Translations under genes and position numbers: made by a program
Notes under the pieces: generated by a model
What the model saw: only the letters and a program-made list of their open reading frames with translations
The model's database searches: none
What the model was told of the DNA's origin: nothing
Assembly (NCBI GenBank): GCA_043782425.1
Contig: JAYWAM010000273.1
Span: forward strand, 1 to 10,848
Direction: 5' to 3'
Length of the DNA stretch: 10,848 bases
DNA from: JAYWAM01 sp043782425
Lineage (GTDB): Bacteria > Pseudomonadota > Gammaproteobacteria > Burkholderiales > Usitatibacteraceae
Shown here: in pieces, positions 1 through 6,612 of the stretch
How positions within the stretch are numbered: position 1 is the stretch's first letter
Layout: every line of letters starts with the position of its first letter

Positions 1-136
1 TCTTGGGAAAGCTTGAGGCGAGGCGCCATTTGATCGTCGGCAGTGCCGCGCTCTGCGCCGGACTCAGCGTCGATCCCGTGGCTGCGCCTACGGCAAGACC
101 TGCTCCTGCTGCTTTGAGAAACTTTCTTCTTTCCAT
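1..136 (-). CDS. TRAP transporter substrate-binding protein (DctP/TakP-like), 5' part only
   Basis: Only the first 45 codons are present; the gene runs off the left edge. Such proteins bind an organic acid in the periplasm and deliver it to a DctQM-type membrane carrier. The N-terminus has a twin-arginine motif (ERRKFLKAAG, residues 2-11), a short Ala/Gly-rich hydrophobic stretch and a likely cleavage near PAQSA (residues 26-30), so Tat export is expected. The mature start, IKWRLASSFPK (residues 35-45), matches the opening strand of TakP/DctP-type binding proteins as I recall them. The ATG at 136 is preceded by a clear GGAGG four bases upstream (141-145), which fixes the start. A good -10 box lies upstream at 181-186, so it is probably its own transcription unit although it points the same way as the esterase operon. 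Ligand cannot be told from this fragment; the membrane subunits, if adjacent, are outside the window. Confidence 0.82.
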   Translation of the reverse strand, partial: MERRKFLKAAGAGLAVGAATGSTLSPAQSAALPTIKWRLASSFPK

Positions 137-180
137 TTGTCCTCCAGGGTTAATAGAAAACTGCGGCAAACAACGTGTCG

Positions 181-208
181 ATTATAGAGAGTAGCGAGAG
201 CAAAGCAA
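181..208 (-). promoter_or_regulatory. Likely sigma-70 promoter of the TRAP binding-protein gene
   Basis: On the minus strand there is a perfect TATAAT (bases 186-181) preceded, after a 16-base spacer, by TTGCTT (208-203), which shares TTG with the -35 consensus. Transcription would start around base 174, giving a leader of about 38 bases with GGAGG just before the ATG at 136. The promoter sits in the 107-bp gap after the esterase stop codon. This is a consensus match by eye, not a measured start. Confidence 0.5.
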
Positions 209-243
209 GGCCCGCCCTACGCGCTGCCACTTCTTCGACCCTT

Positions 244-930
244 TCAAGAAAGCAGGATACGGCTCTTGAATCGCGCGCGCAGCCACTCGCCCACGGCGAC
301 GACTTCTTCCATGCACACCGAATGCGGCATGGGATAGTCGTTCCAGCGCACAGTGTAGCCGTTTGACTTCAGGGTATCGCGCGATGCCTCGGCTAGCGCG
401 AGAGGAATTATCGGGTCTTGCGTGCCGTGCGCCATGAAAATCGGGATAGCTTTATTCGTGCTGCTGCCCTCAGCCGCCAAGCTGTCCGCCAGAGGAAGAT
501 AGGTGGAAAGCGCGAGGATGCCCGCCAGCGGTTCGGCATGACGCAAGCCGGTCTGCAAGGCAATGGCACCGCCTTGCGAAAACCCCGCCAGCACGATTTT
601 GTCCGCCGCCATGCCGCGCGCTTTTTCGCGCGCCAGCAATGCCTCGATCTGGCGCTGTGATTCGCGTATGCCCTTCTCATCGGACAAGCGCTGCAACTCC
701 ATCATGGCGATGTCGTACCAGGCGCGCATCACCTGGCCATTGTTGAGCGTGACCGCGCGTAGCGGCGCGTGGGGAAAAATAAAACGTAATGGCAGATCAT
801 CGGGCAGGTCGAGTTCTTTGACGATAGGCACGAAGTCCCAGCCATCTGCGCCCAGACCATGCATCCAGATGACGCTTCCCTTGGGTTCGGGGCCGGTGAT
901 CAATTCAAGTTGTTGCAGTGCTTGGCTCAT
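244..930 (-). CDS. Carboxylesterase / phospholipase family alpha/beta hydrolase
   Basis: A 228-residue cytoplasmic serine hydrolase of the phospholipase/carboxylesterase family (Pfam Abhydrolase_2), which cleaves short-chain carboxylic or thioester bonds. The family signs are complete: oxyanion-hole loop HGLGADG (24-30), nucleophile elbow GFSQGG (117-121 region, Ser118), acid in GTQDPIIP (Asp172) and base in PMPHSV (His203). No signal peptide or membrane segment is seen, and length is typical for the bacterial family (about 220). Its ATG overlaps the mog stop as ATGA, so it is probably translated by coupling with mog and transcribed from the darP-side promoter. Physiological substrate is unknown; related proteins include Pseudomonas EstB and eukaryotic acyl-protein thioesterases. 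The link to molybdenum cofactor genes may be only operon convenience. Confidence 0.9.
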   Translation of the reverse strand: MSQALQQLELITGPEPKGSVIWMHGLGADGWDFVPIVKELDLPDDLPLRFIFPHAPLRAVTLNNGQVMRAWYDIAMMELQRLSDEKGIRESQRQIEALLAREKARGMAADKIVLAGFSQGGAIALQTGLRHAEPLAGILALSTYLPLADSLAAEGSSTNKAIPIFMAHGTQDPIIPLALAEASRDTLKSNGYTVRWNDYPMPHSVCMEEVVAVGEWLRARFKSRILLS

Positions 931-1529
931 AAAGTTCTCGGCGTGCGTAGTGCGGATTTGGGACGGAAGGCTTTGATGATGGCGTCGTGAGTTTCAAGAT
1001 ACGGGCCGCCGATGAGGTCAATACAGTAGGGCACTGCCGCGAATATGCCGGTTTCGAGCGCGCCTCCCGCACTATCCTTCAAGCCTTCAAGCGTTTCCTT
1101 GATGGCCTTGGGCTGGCCGGGAAGATTGATGATGAGTGTTTGTGCGCGAATCACCGCCACCTGGCGCGACAGAATGGCCGTGGCGACAAAACGCAGGCTG
1201 ATCTGACGCATGCGTTCGCCAAAACCATCCATGACGCGCTGCGCCACCGCCAGCGTGGCGTCGGGAGTCACATCGCGCGGCGCGGGGCCGGTGCCGCCGG
1301 TGGTCAGCACCAGGTTGCAACCCTCCTCGTCCACCAGCGCCTTGAGCGTGGCTTCAATCAGCGGCTGTTCGTCGGGAATGACGCGCTCGATAAAGGTGAG
1401 CGGATTTTTCAACGCTGTGCTCAGCCAAGCGCGCAGAGCGGGAATACCTTCGTCCTGATAAACGCCCTTGGAGGCGCGATCACTGATGCTGACCAGTCCG
1501 ATTTTTGCTGCGTCGAAGTCGTCGCTCAT
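927..1529 (-). CDS. mog: Molybdopterin adenylyltransferase MogA
   Basis: Transfers AMP from ATP to molybdopterin, the activated intermediate into which MoeA then inserts molybdate; cytoplasmic, last stage of molybdenum cofactor synthesis. The 200-residue protein aligns by eye with E. coli MogA over almost its full length: GLVSISDRAS (11-20), IPDEQ (51-55, Asp53 equals E. coli Asp49), the molybdopterin-binding loop LTTGGTGPAPRDVTPDAT (75-92, Asp86 equals E. coli Asp82), LPGQPK, and the tail AFRPKSA. Both key aspartates are present, so it should be active. It starts two bases after the darP stop (TAA CC ATG) and ends in a four-base overlap with the esterase, so all three genes look like one operon. 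Presence of mog implies molybdoenzymes elsewhere in the genome. Its C-terminus differs from E. coli only in the last few residues. Confidence 0.96.
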   Translation of the reverse strand: MSDDFDAAKIGLVSISDRASKGVYQDEGIPALRAWLSTALKNPLTFIERVIPDEQPLIEATLKALVDEEGCNLVLTTGGTGPAPRDVTPDATLAVAQRVMDGFGERMRQISLRFVATAILSRQVAVIRAQTLIINLPGQPKAIKETLEGLKDSAGGALETGIFAAVPYCIDLIGGPYLETHDAIIKAFRPKSALRTPRTL

Positions 1530-1531
1530 GG

Positions 1532-2041
1532 TTACTGGCGCACTTTTTCCAGAATCAAGGCATTGATGATGTGATACAGCTCACGAAAATGCTTGGGCGG
1601 TTTTTGCTGTGCGCGCTCGGCGTGGATCGCAACGATGAGTTCGCGTATTCTGGCAAGCGGCGCGGAAGGAAAGTCCAGCGCAAATGCCGCAGTCTCATTC
1701 TCGTCCTTTATCAGCCGCTCGCGCCATTGCTCGGTCAAATGCAGCAGTGCGGTGTGCTTGCGCGACAGGCCTTGCAAGGCATTCAACTGCTCGACAATAG
1801 GCGCAACCTCGACATCGCGCATCAACCTGCCGACATACTGGCGCTGGCGTTTTAAGGCGCCGTGCTTGCTGGGGTGCTCGGCAATGCTTTTGGCATCGAG
1901 GATGGCGTCGCGCAATGTTTCGGGGAGCTCGATGCGCTTCAGTTGATCGTGGCCCAGTTCAATAAGCTGCTCGCCCACGGCCTGCAATCCGAGCATGTCG
2001 CGTTTCTTGCGGCTTTTGCTGATAAAATCGGCGTCTGACAT
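1532..2041 (-). CDS. darP: Ribosome maturation protein DarP (YjgA, DUF615)
   Basis: DarP (formerly YjgA) is a small basic protein that associates with late 50S precursors and promotes maturation of the peptidyl-transferase centre region. The 169-residue product carries family marks: SKSRKKRDM (8-16, compare SKSEIKRD in E. coli), the basic segment KRQRQYVGRLMR (64-75), ERLIKD (108-113) and the tail KPPKHFRELY (147-156). It is helical and highly charged, with no signal or membrane segment. The same frame stays open to an upstream ATG at 2116, but the extra 25 residues would be read through the palindromic repeat element and have no family counterpart, so the ATG at 2041 is chosen. No good Shine-Dalgarno precedes it. 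It is the first gene of darP-mog-esterase, with two bases to mog. Confidence 0.93.
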   Translation of the reverse strand: MSDADFISKSRKKRDMLGLQAVGEQLIELGHDQLKRIELPETLRDAILDAKSIAEHPSKHGALKRQRQYVGRLMRDVEVAPIVEQLNALQGLSRKHTALLHLTEQWRERLIKDENETAAFALDFPSAPLARIRELIVAIHAERAQQKPPKHFRELYHIINALILEKVRQ

Positions 2042-2068
2042 GTTGTTGGTGAGCGTTTTTACACTATT

Positions 2069-2232
2069 TTGAGTGTTTCCTAATGCACGACAGTTTCTTG
2101 GCTCCACCACCCCCACCCCCTCACCCCGGCCCTCTCCCCCGTTCCGGTGGAGAGGGAGAAAACTCCCTCTCCCGCTTGGGCGGGAGAGGGCTGGGGTGAG
2201 GGTGGGACTGTCACAAATTAGGGAATACTCAA
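2069..2232. repeat. MITE-like palindromic intergenic element with imperfect terminal inverted repeats
   Basis: The outer ends form an inverted repeat: 2069-2094 (starts TTGAGTGTTTCCTAAT) matches the reverse complement of 2207-2232 (TTGAGTATTCCCTAAT) at 20 of 26 positions. Inside lie C-rich and G-rich arms: the left arm (about 2112-2138, CCCTCACCCC-GGCCCTCTCCC type) pairs with 2182-2206. Further in are competing perfect hairpins: GGAGAGGGAG (2149-2158) with CTCCCTCTCC (2163-2172), and CCCTCTCCCGC (2165-2175) with GCGGGAGAGGG (2180-2190). Total about 164 bp, non-coding. CCCTCTCCC/GGGAGAGGG intergenic repeats are, from memory, common in beta- and gammaproteobacteria. A short relative of the core occurs at 5885-5907. 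No convincing target-site duplication was found at the ends. Confidence 0.7.
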
Positions 2233-2300
2233 TAATTCGCGGGTAGTTTCCCGAGCGCCAACATCATACCCGATTCTCCTTCAACTTCTTTCTTTCTACC

Positions 2301-3671
2301 GTGGCAAGCACCCTAGTCAGTAATCCCCAGGCAGCACAGCGCATCAGCATTTCCGATGCAGAACTCAGACGGCTTGCCGATCTGACTCTTAGCCACGCGC
2401 GCAAGCTCGGCGCAAGTGCAGCGGATGTCGAAGTTTCCGCATCGGTCGGCCAGACCGTCACCGTGCGCATGCGTGAAGTCGAGACCATAGAGTACAACCG
2501 CGACAAGGGTTTGTCGGTGACGGTGTATTTCGGTCAGAAACGCGGTAACGCCAGCACGTCAGACTTGTCGCGTGACGCCGTAGAGCGCACTGTCGCCGCA
2601 GCATGCGCCATCGCCAGATATACCGCCGAAGACCCGTTCGCCGGCCTGGCCGACAGCGCGCTGCTGGCGCAGGAACCCTTCGCGGATTTGCATCTCAACG
2701 AGCCGTGGGTACTCGAAGTTGATGAGGCCATCGCCATTGCGCAGGAAACCGAGGCGGCGGCTTTCGCCGTCGACAAGCGCATCAATAATTCCGAAGGCGC
2801 GTCGGTCTCCAGTCATGAATCGCAGTTCATTTACGCCAACAGCAATGGCTTCGCAGGCGGTTATCAGACTTCGCGCGCCAGCATCAGCGCGGCAGTCATC
2901 GCCGGGGGCGAAGGCAGCATGCAACGCGACTACTGGTACACCACGGCGTGCGGCGCCAGCGGATTGGAAACGGCGGAAAGCGTCGGGCGCAAAGCCGGAG
3001 AACGCTGCATCGCGCGCCTGGGAGCAAAACGCATCCCCACCTGCGAAAGCGCGGTGCTATTTGACCCCATCATGGCATCCGGTTTGATCGGCCATTTTGT
3101 CGGCGCGGTGAGCGGTTCCAGTCTTTATCGCAAGGCGAGCTTTCTGGTCGATAGCCTGGGTCAGCCGGTTTTCTCATCGCAGGTCACCATCCGTGAAGAG
3201 CCGCATCTTCTCAGCGCGCTGGCCAGCAGTTTCTTCGATGCAGAGGGCGTCGCCACCCGGCGGCGCGATGTGGTGCATGAAGGAAAAGTTTGCGGCTATT
3301 TTCTCAGTAGTTATTCAGCGCGCAAGCTGGGTATGCAGACCACCGGCAACGCGGGCGGTAATCACAACCTGATCGTCACGCCGGGCGCTCTCGACTTTGC
3401 CGGTCTGTTACGAAAAATGGATCGCGGCCTGCTGGTCACAGAATTGATGGGACAAGGCGTCAACAATGTCACCGGTGATTACTCGCGCGGCGCGGTCGGG
3501 TTCTGGGTGGAAGGCGGAGAAATCCGTTTCCCCGTAGAAGAAGTCACCATCGCCGGTAATCTGAAACAAGTCTATAAAGACATCGTCGCGGTCGGCAACG
3601 ATGTCCTGGTGCAGGGATCGCGCCAAACCGGCTCGATTCTGGTCGAACGCATGGCGATTGCGGGCGATTAG
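2301..3671 (+). CDS. pmbA: Metalloprotease-related protein TldE/PmbA
   Basis: TldE (PmbA) partners TldD in a cytoplasmic heteromeric protease that trims microcin B17 and degrades CcdA in E. coli. The 456-residue protein follows E. coli PmbA closely by eye: ITVYH-like strand at LSVTVYFGQKRGNASTSDLS (71-90), ARYTAEDPFAGLAD (105-118), KRINNSEG (159-166), HLLSALASSFFDAEGV (302-317), SSYSARKLGMQTTGNAGG (336-353) and GQGVNNVTGDYSRGA (384-398). As expected for TldE, it has no HExxH zinc motif; that belongs to TldD, which is not in this window. The start is a GTG at 2301; no ATG lies in frame upstream, and the bases before it are pyrimidine-rich with no Shine-Dalgarno, so the start is less sure than the identity. 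It is divergent from darP, with the palindromic element between them, an adjacency I recall in other betaproteobacteria. Confidence 0.94.
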   Translation: MASTLVSNPQAAQRISISDAELRRLADLTLSHARKLGASAADVEVSASVGQTVTVRMREVETIEYNRDKGLSVTVYFGQKRGNASTSDLSRDAVERTVAAACAIARYTAEDPFAGLADSALLAQEPFADLHLNEPWVLEVDEAIAIAQETEAAAFAVDKRINNSEGASVSSHESQFIYANSNGFAGGYQTSRASISAAVIAGGEGSMQRDYWYTTACGASGLETAESVGRKAGERCIARLGAKRIPTCESAVLFDPIMASGLIGHFVGAVSGSSLYRKASFLVDSLGQPVFSSQVTIREEPHLLSALASSFFDAEGVATRRRDVVHEGKVCGYFLSSYSARKLGMQTTGNAGGNHNLIVTPGALDFAGLLRKMDRGLLVTELMGQGVNNVTGDYSRGAVGFWVEGGEIRFPVEEVTIAGNLKQVYKDIVAVGNDVLVQGSRQTGSILVERMAIAGD

Positions 3672-3780
3672 TTTTCAGCAAGTGAAGGATGGGGGCAACC
3701 CATCATTCGATTTCTCGGGGATCAATATTGTTGATAGATTGCAACCATCGCGGGTTATTTGAAATTGATCCGTAGCCTGT
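3672..3780. terminator. Convergent intergenic gap with weak hairpins (possible terminator)
   Basis: This 109-bp gap lies between the stop codons of two convergent genes. A six-base-pair hairpin GATGGG-GGCAA-CCCATC (3688-3704) follows the pmbA stop, but the T tract after it is poor (ATTCGATTTCTC). An eight-base inverted repeat GGATCAAT (3719-3726) / ATTGATCC (3764-3771) brackets the rest. These could end transcription from either side; neither is a textbook intrinsic terminator. Confidence 0.3.
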
Positions 3781-4548
3781 TCAGCATGGAAGCACTTGGA
3801 TTCCGCTACCAAGCGTTTCGAGCAGGCGGCTCAGCAATCTGGCTGTGATCCGGCCACGATTGAAAATGATATCGCACAGGAATGCAAATACGACTGCCAG
3901 GTAGCCTACATATGCAAACCCGACGTAATCATTGAACACCAGGGTATGCAGCCAGTTCTGCTTGAATAGGTAAAGATAGGCGGTGATAGTCGCAGCCGCC
4001 AACAGAACAATTGCCGACGGTAATAGCAGCAATCCGGCCTGGCGCTTTAGCAGCACAGCCAGAATAAGCAGGCCAAAGACCAGGGCATTGGTCGCGGTAA
4101 AGATACGAAACTCGCGCGTGAGATGCGCGGCGGTTTCCATGTACTTGCTTCGGATCAGTGTCGTCAGCCGCGCCTGCAACTGCGATGCGTTTGCGATGCG
4201 CCACTCAAACCCTTCACGAATGCTGCTCTCGATTTTGTTTCGGCACTCGCAGTCGAGATTGCGCATTTCGGCGATCACATCTGCGATACGCGCAGGAAGT
4301 TGTTCTGCGAGCTGGCTCTTGGCAAGCGCAATTTCGTCGGCGTGGCCTTTGGCGAAGCGCTCGGCCTTCTTGACGAGAAAGTTGGCGTCAAGTGAAGCGA
4401 GTTTTTCGTGCACCTTTTTCTCCACTTGGTAGCGGATCAAATCCTTCGCGATTTGTTCAACGAAACCTGGGCTGAGGAGGGAAACGACGAACGCCGCAGT
4501 GAATAGCAGGCAGCCGATGATGCCTAAGAGCAGAACCGAAACGCGCAT
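3781..4548 (-). CDS. Unrecognised membrane protein, four predicted helices with central charged domain
   Basis: I do not recognise the family. The 255-residue product begins with a hydrophobic helix (residues 3-26, LLLGIIGCLLFTAAFVVSLL), followed by a long polar, probably helical region (28-148, rich in Lys/Glu/Ala) containing a CxC pair (Cys100, Cys102 in DCECR). Three more hydrophobic segments follow at about 152-167, 171-194 and 207-229, and then a basic tail. With four helices the polar domain would sit between the first and second helix on one side of the membrane. The frame is open up to 4704, but that would overlap the protease gene by over 130 bases, and the ATG at 4548 places a signal-anchor helix at the very start, so 4548 is used. 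No Shine-Dalgarno is seen; translation may depend on reinitiation after the mini-ORF at 4548-4574. Last gene of the minus-strand run. Confidence 0.75.
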   Translation of the reverse strand: MRVSVLLLGIIGCLLFTAAFVVSLLSPGFVEQIAKDLIRYQVEKKVHEKLASLDANFLVKKAERFAKGHADEIALAKSQLAEQLPARIADVIAEMRNLDCECRNKIESSIREGFEWRIANASQLQARLTTLIRSKYMETAAHLTREFRIFTATNALVFGLLILAVLLKRQAGLLLLPSAIVLLAAATITAYLYLFKQNWLHTLVFNDYVGFAYVGYLAVVFAFLCDIIFNRGRITARLLSRLLETLGSGIQVLPC

Positions 4549-4574
4549 TAGTGCAACAGGGCTGCTAGCGTCAT
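4548..4574 (-). other. Eight-codon mini-ORF bridging the M50 gene and the next gene
   Basis: Reading on the minus strand, ATG at 4574 overlaps the protease stop as ATGA and opens the frame MTLAALLH, which ends with TAA (4550-4548) overlapping the next gene's ATG as TAATG. A ribosome ending the protease could thus reinitiate twice without leaving the mRNA. It may be accidental; no codon bias can be judged in eight codons. Confidence 0.3.
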
Positions 4575-5128
4575 TTAACACGGCGAATATGACCTTTGGC
4601 GATTTTCTTGGATGCCGTCTTACGCCTGCGCTGCTTGATGAGCAGCGGGATGAGACGCCAGGCAATGGCGCCATCGAGACCCTTCGCTGGCGCGAGGTTA
4701 ACAATGGCTATCAAGATGTTGATGTAACCAAGAAAAACCATGAGTATCCCCAAGATAGGCAACTCGGAGAGCGATGTGGTTTGAGCAAGCACGATTAGCG
4801 GGATTGCGACCACGAGCTGAGCCGAAACACCACCCCACGCAATGATGCATTCATCTTTGAAGCTGTCGGGGGCTTGGTACTCGCACACGCCGTGAATAAA
4901 GCTCAGGTAGATGTTGATCGGTCGGCAACCCAAGCGCTGCGCGAAGTAGGCATGCCCGCTCTCGTGCAGAAGAATGACGCCGAAGTATGAGCAGATGATC
5001 GTCAAGGCCGAAAAGGGCTCCTTGATCGAACCAGCCAGCAACCCGCCCGCGACAACCAGAGCCGACCAGTGCGCATGGACTGGTGCGCCGACGATGCGTA
5101 AAAAACTGAGCTTGGTGTAACCCTTCAT
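4571..5128 (-). CDS. M50-family (site-2 protease-like) membrane metalloprotease
   Basis: A 185-residue integral membrane protein with the zinc-protease motif HESGH (55-59: His55 and His59 as zinc ligands, Glu56 as base) inside a hydrophobic helix, and the family's second motif NLAPAKGLDG (144-153, Asp152 as third ligand). Hydrophobic segments lie at about 22-34, 40-62, 95-115 and 124-146. The N-terminal GAPVHAHWS (14-22) is typical of short bacterial M50 proteins related to SpoIVFB. It lacks PDZ and CBS domains, so it is a minimal core enzyme, not RseP. The tail is strongly basic (KQRRRK and after, 165-185). The substrate is unknown. It starts 15 bases after the lpxH stop with no clear Shine-Dalgarno, and is followed by an unrecognised membrane protein that could be partner or substrate (inference from adjacency). 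Confidence 0.85.
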   Translation of the reverse strand: MKGYTKLSFLRIVGAPVHAHWSALVVAGGLLAGSIKEPFSALTIICSYFGVILLHESGHAYFAQRLGCRPINIYLSFIHGVCEYQAPDSFKDECIIAWGGVSAQLVVAIPLIVLAQTTSLSELPILGILMVFLGYINILIAIVNLAPAKGLDGAIAWRLIPLLIKQRRRKTASKKIAKGHIRRVK

Positions 5129-5143
5129 ATTTTGAGTGCCAGC

Positions 5144-5875
5144 TTAGCGCGGCGCAAAGTTCACGATTTCCAGGCCGTTTCGATCCGCGTAAATATACCC
5201 CCCAGTGGTATACCAGTCTGGTAGCACCCAGCGCTCGCACGTCTTGTCGTTCATGGCATGAATATGCTTGGCAGGTCGATGCGTATGGCCATGAATCAAT
5301 TGTGGATAGCCATGCTCGCGCAGCGTTTTTTCCACTGTGTCCGGGGTGACATCCATGATGACTATGGATTTCGATTGTTTTGCCTCTTCGCTGCGCTGAC
5401 GCAGCATTTCAACTTCTGCGCGGCGTTCATGTAGCGGCTTATCGAGAAATTTTTCTTGCCATTTTGGCTCGCGAACTTGCGTGCGGAAACGCTGATAATC
5501 CACGTCATCGGTGCATAGTGTATCACCGTGCATCAACAGCGTAGGTCTGTCATAGAGCGTAACTAGCGTGGGATCGAGCAGCAGGGTCAAGCGCGCCTGA
5601 GATGCAAATTTACCGCCAATGAGAAAATCGCGGTTGCCGTGCATGAAATAGATTTTTGTGCCGCCGTCTGCGAGCGCGGCGAGAGCCGAAACGGCTGCGC
5701 CGTTCAGCCCGCCATCCATGTCATCGTCGCCGATCCAGTAATCGAACAAATCGCCGAGGATATAAAGGGCTTGGGCCTGTGAGGCAGTGTTCTTGAGAAA
5801 ATCGAAGAACAGTTCATTGATGTTCGGCCTGCTTGCGCACAGGTGCAAGTCTGAGATGAAGAGAGTGTGGGGCAT
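5144..5875 (-). CDS. lpxH: UDP-2,3-diacylglucosamine diphosphatase LpxH
   Basis: Hydrolyses UDP-2,3-diacylglucosamine to lipid X and UMP, the fourth step of lipid A synthesis, as a peripheral enzyme on the inner face of the cytoplasmic membrane. The 243-residue protein has the full calcineurin-like metal-site set: SDLHL (Asp9, His11), GDLFDYWIGDD (Asp42), GNRDF (Asn81), LMHGD (His116), and HGHTHRP (His195, His197), in register with E. coli LpxH. Length is usual for the family. The start at 5875 is supported by the conserved FISDLHL beginning only five residues in. Just upstream, the purine-rich GGGAGAGGG-UGA on the mRNA could serve as ribosome binding site but lies in a hairpin (5885-5907). 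It is followed 15 bases later by the M50 protease gene. Confidence 0.96.
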   Translation of the reverse strand: MPHTLFISDLHLCASRPNINELFFDFLKNTASQAQALYILGDLFDYWIGDDDMDGGLNGAAVSALAALADGGTKIYFMHGNRDFLIGGKFASQARLTLLLDPTLVTLYDRPTLLMHGDTLCTDDVDYQRFRTQVREPKWQEKFLDKPLHERRAEVEMLRQRSEEAKQSKSIVIMDVTPDTVEKTLREHGYPQLIHGHTHRPAKHIHAMNDKTCERWVLPDWYTTGGYIYADRNGLEIVNFAPR

Positions 5876-5884
5876 CGGCGTTCA

Positions 5885-5907
5885 CCCTCTCCCATGTGGG
5901 GAGAGGG
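5885..5907. repeat. GGGAGAGGG hairpin in the lpxH leader (short relative of the repeat at 2069-2232)
   Basis: CCCTCTCCC (5885-5893) and GGGAGAGGG (5899-5907) form a perfect nine-base-pair stem with a five-base loop. The core equals that of the element at 2165-2190. It lies ten bases upstream of the lpxH ATG in the 77-bp gap after the cyclophilin stop. On the lpxH mRNA the 3' arm GGGAGAGGG is the only Shine-Dalgarno-like sequence, so the hairpin could mask it; it lacks a U tract, so it is not a plain terminator. Confidence 0.6.
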
Positions 5908-5952
5908 GAGACCAGGCAGTAAATAAGTTACGGACAGTGAGCGCTGGACTTA

Positions 5953-6594
5953 TCAGACGCACTCAGCTTTTTCGATGGTCACTGGATCGTTCGGCACATT
6001 CTGATGCATGCCTTTATTGCCGGTGGCGACGGCCTTGATCTTGTCGACCACGTCCATGCCTTCGGTTACCTTGCCGAATACCGCATAGCCCCAGCCATCC
6101 TGTCCGGGGGCGTTGAGCATATCGTTGTTTTTTACGTTAATGAAAAACTGCGCCGAGGCCGAATGCGGATCGGGCCTGCGCGCCATGGCGATGGTGTAGA
6201 GGTCGTTCTTCAGACCGTTCTTGCCCTCATTTTGAATTGTGGCGGTGGTGGGTTTTTCCTGCATGTCTTTAGTGAAGCCGCCGCCCTGGATCATGAAATT
6301 GCTGATGACACGATGAAAAATCGTGCCGTTGTAGTGGCCGCTTTCAACGTACTTGATGAAATTGGCGGTGGAAATCGGCGCTTTTTCTTTGTCGAGAGCA
6401 AGAGTGATGACGCCAAAATTGGTATGCAGTTTGACCATGGGTTTGTCTTTCATAGGAGTACAGGAGGATTTTTTTTCGCTTGCAGCTTTGGGCGTTGCGG
6501 CGTCTGCTGGCTTGGCTTGCGCCATAGCGCCAAGCGGCGCGAAGGCGGCTAGCGTCAATGAGGTGAACAAAATTTGACGGATAGTGCGGGTCAT
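5953..6594 (-). CDS. Secreted peptidyl-prolyl cis-trans isomerase (cyclophilin)
   Basis: Catalyses cis-trans isomerisation of X-Pro bonds during protein folding. The 213-residue precursor has a Sec signal peptide (residues 1-25: basic MTRTIRQ, hydrophobic core, cleavage after GAMA), an Ala/Lys linker with a lone Cys45, and a cyclophilin domain from about 53 to the end. Active-site marks are FHRVI (93-97, Arg95), FMIQGGG (100-106), SAQFFINV (147-154) and DGWGYAVFG (166-174). The catalytic domain is closer by eye to cytoplasmic E. coli PpiB than to PpiA, so this looks like a PpiB-type domain carrying an export signal, and it should act in the periplasm. The ATG at 6594 has a good AAAGGA seven bases upstream. 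It begins 18 bases after the L,D-transpeptidase stop. Symbol left blank because ppiA versus ppiB naming is ambiguous here. Confidence 0.93.
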   Translation of the reverse strand: MTRTIRQILFTSLTLAAFAPLGAMAQAKPADAATPKAASEKKSSCTPMKDKPMVKLHTNFGVITLALDKEKAPISTANFIKYVESGHYNGTIFHRVISNFMIQGGGFTKDMQEKPTTATIQNEGKNGLKNDLYTIAMARRPDPHSASAQFFINVKNNDMLNAPGQDGWGYAVFGKVTEGMDVVDKIKAVATGNKGMHQNVPNDPVTIEKAECV

Positions 6595-6612
6595 ATATTT
6601 CCTTTCGTGCGG

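Noticed and set aside
987..1574. 195-codon plus-strand open frame opposite mog
   Set aside because: It lies antisense to a clear MogA gene with complete motifs; its translation shows no recognisable domain and is explained by high GC.
2042..2116. 25-residue N-terminal extension of DarP
   Set aside because: It would be translated from the inverted-repeat element; known DarP proteins align from the chosen methionine region.
4549..4704. 52-residue N-terminal extension of the unknown membrane protein
   Set aside because: It overlaps the 3' end of the M50 gene in another frame and is polar and basic, whereas the chosen start gives an immediate membrane helix.
6430..6460. Internal start giving a cytoplasmic form of the cyclophilin (Met48 or Met53)
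   Set aside because: No Shine-Dalgarno precedes either methionine (the upstream bases are pyrimidine-rich), while the ATG at 6594 has a good one.
6004..6552. 182-codon plus-strand open frame opposite the cyclophilin gene
   Set aside because: It mirrors the real gene on the minus strand; low-complexity Gly/Phe/Val translation and no separate support.
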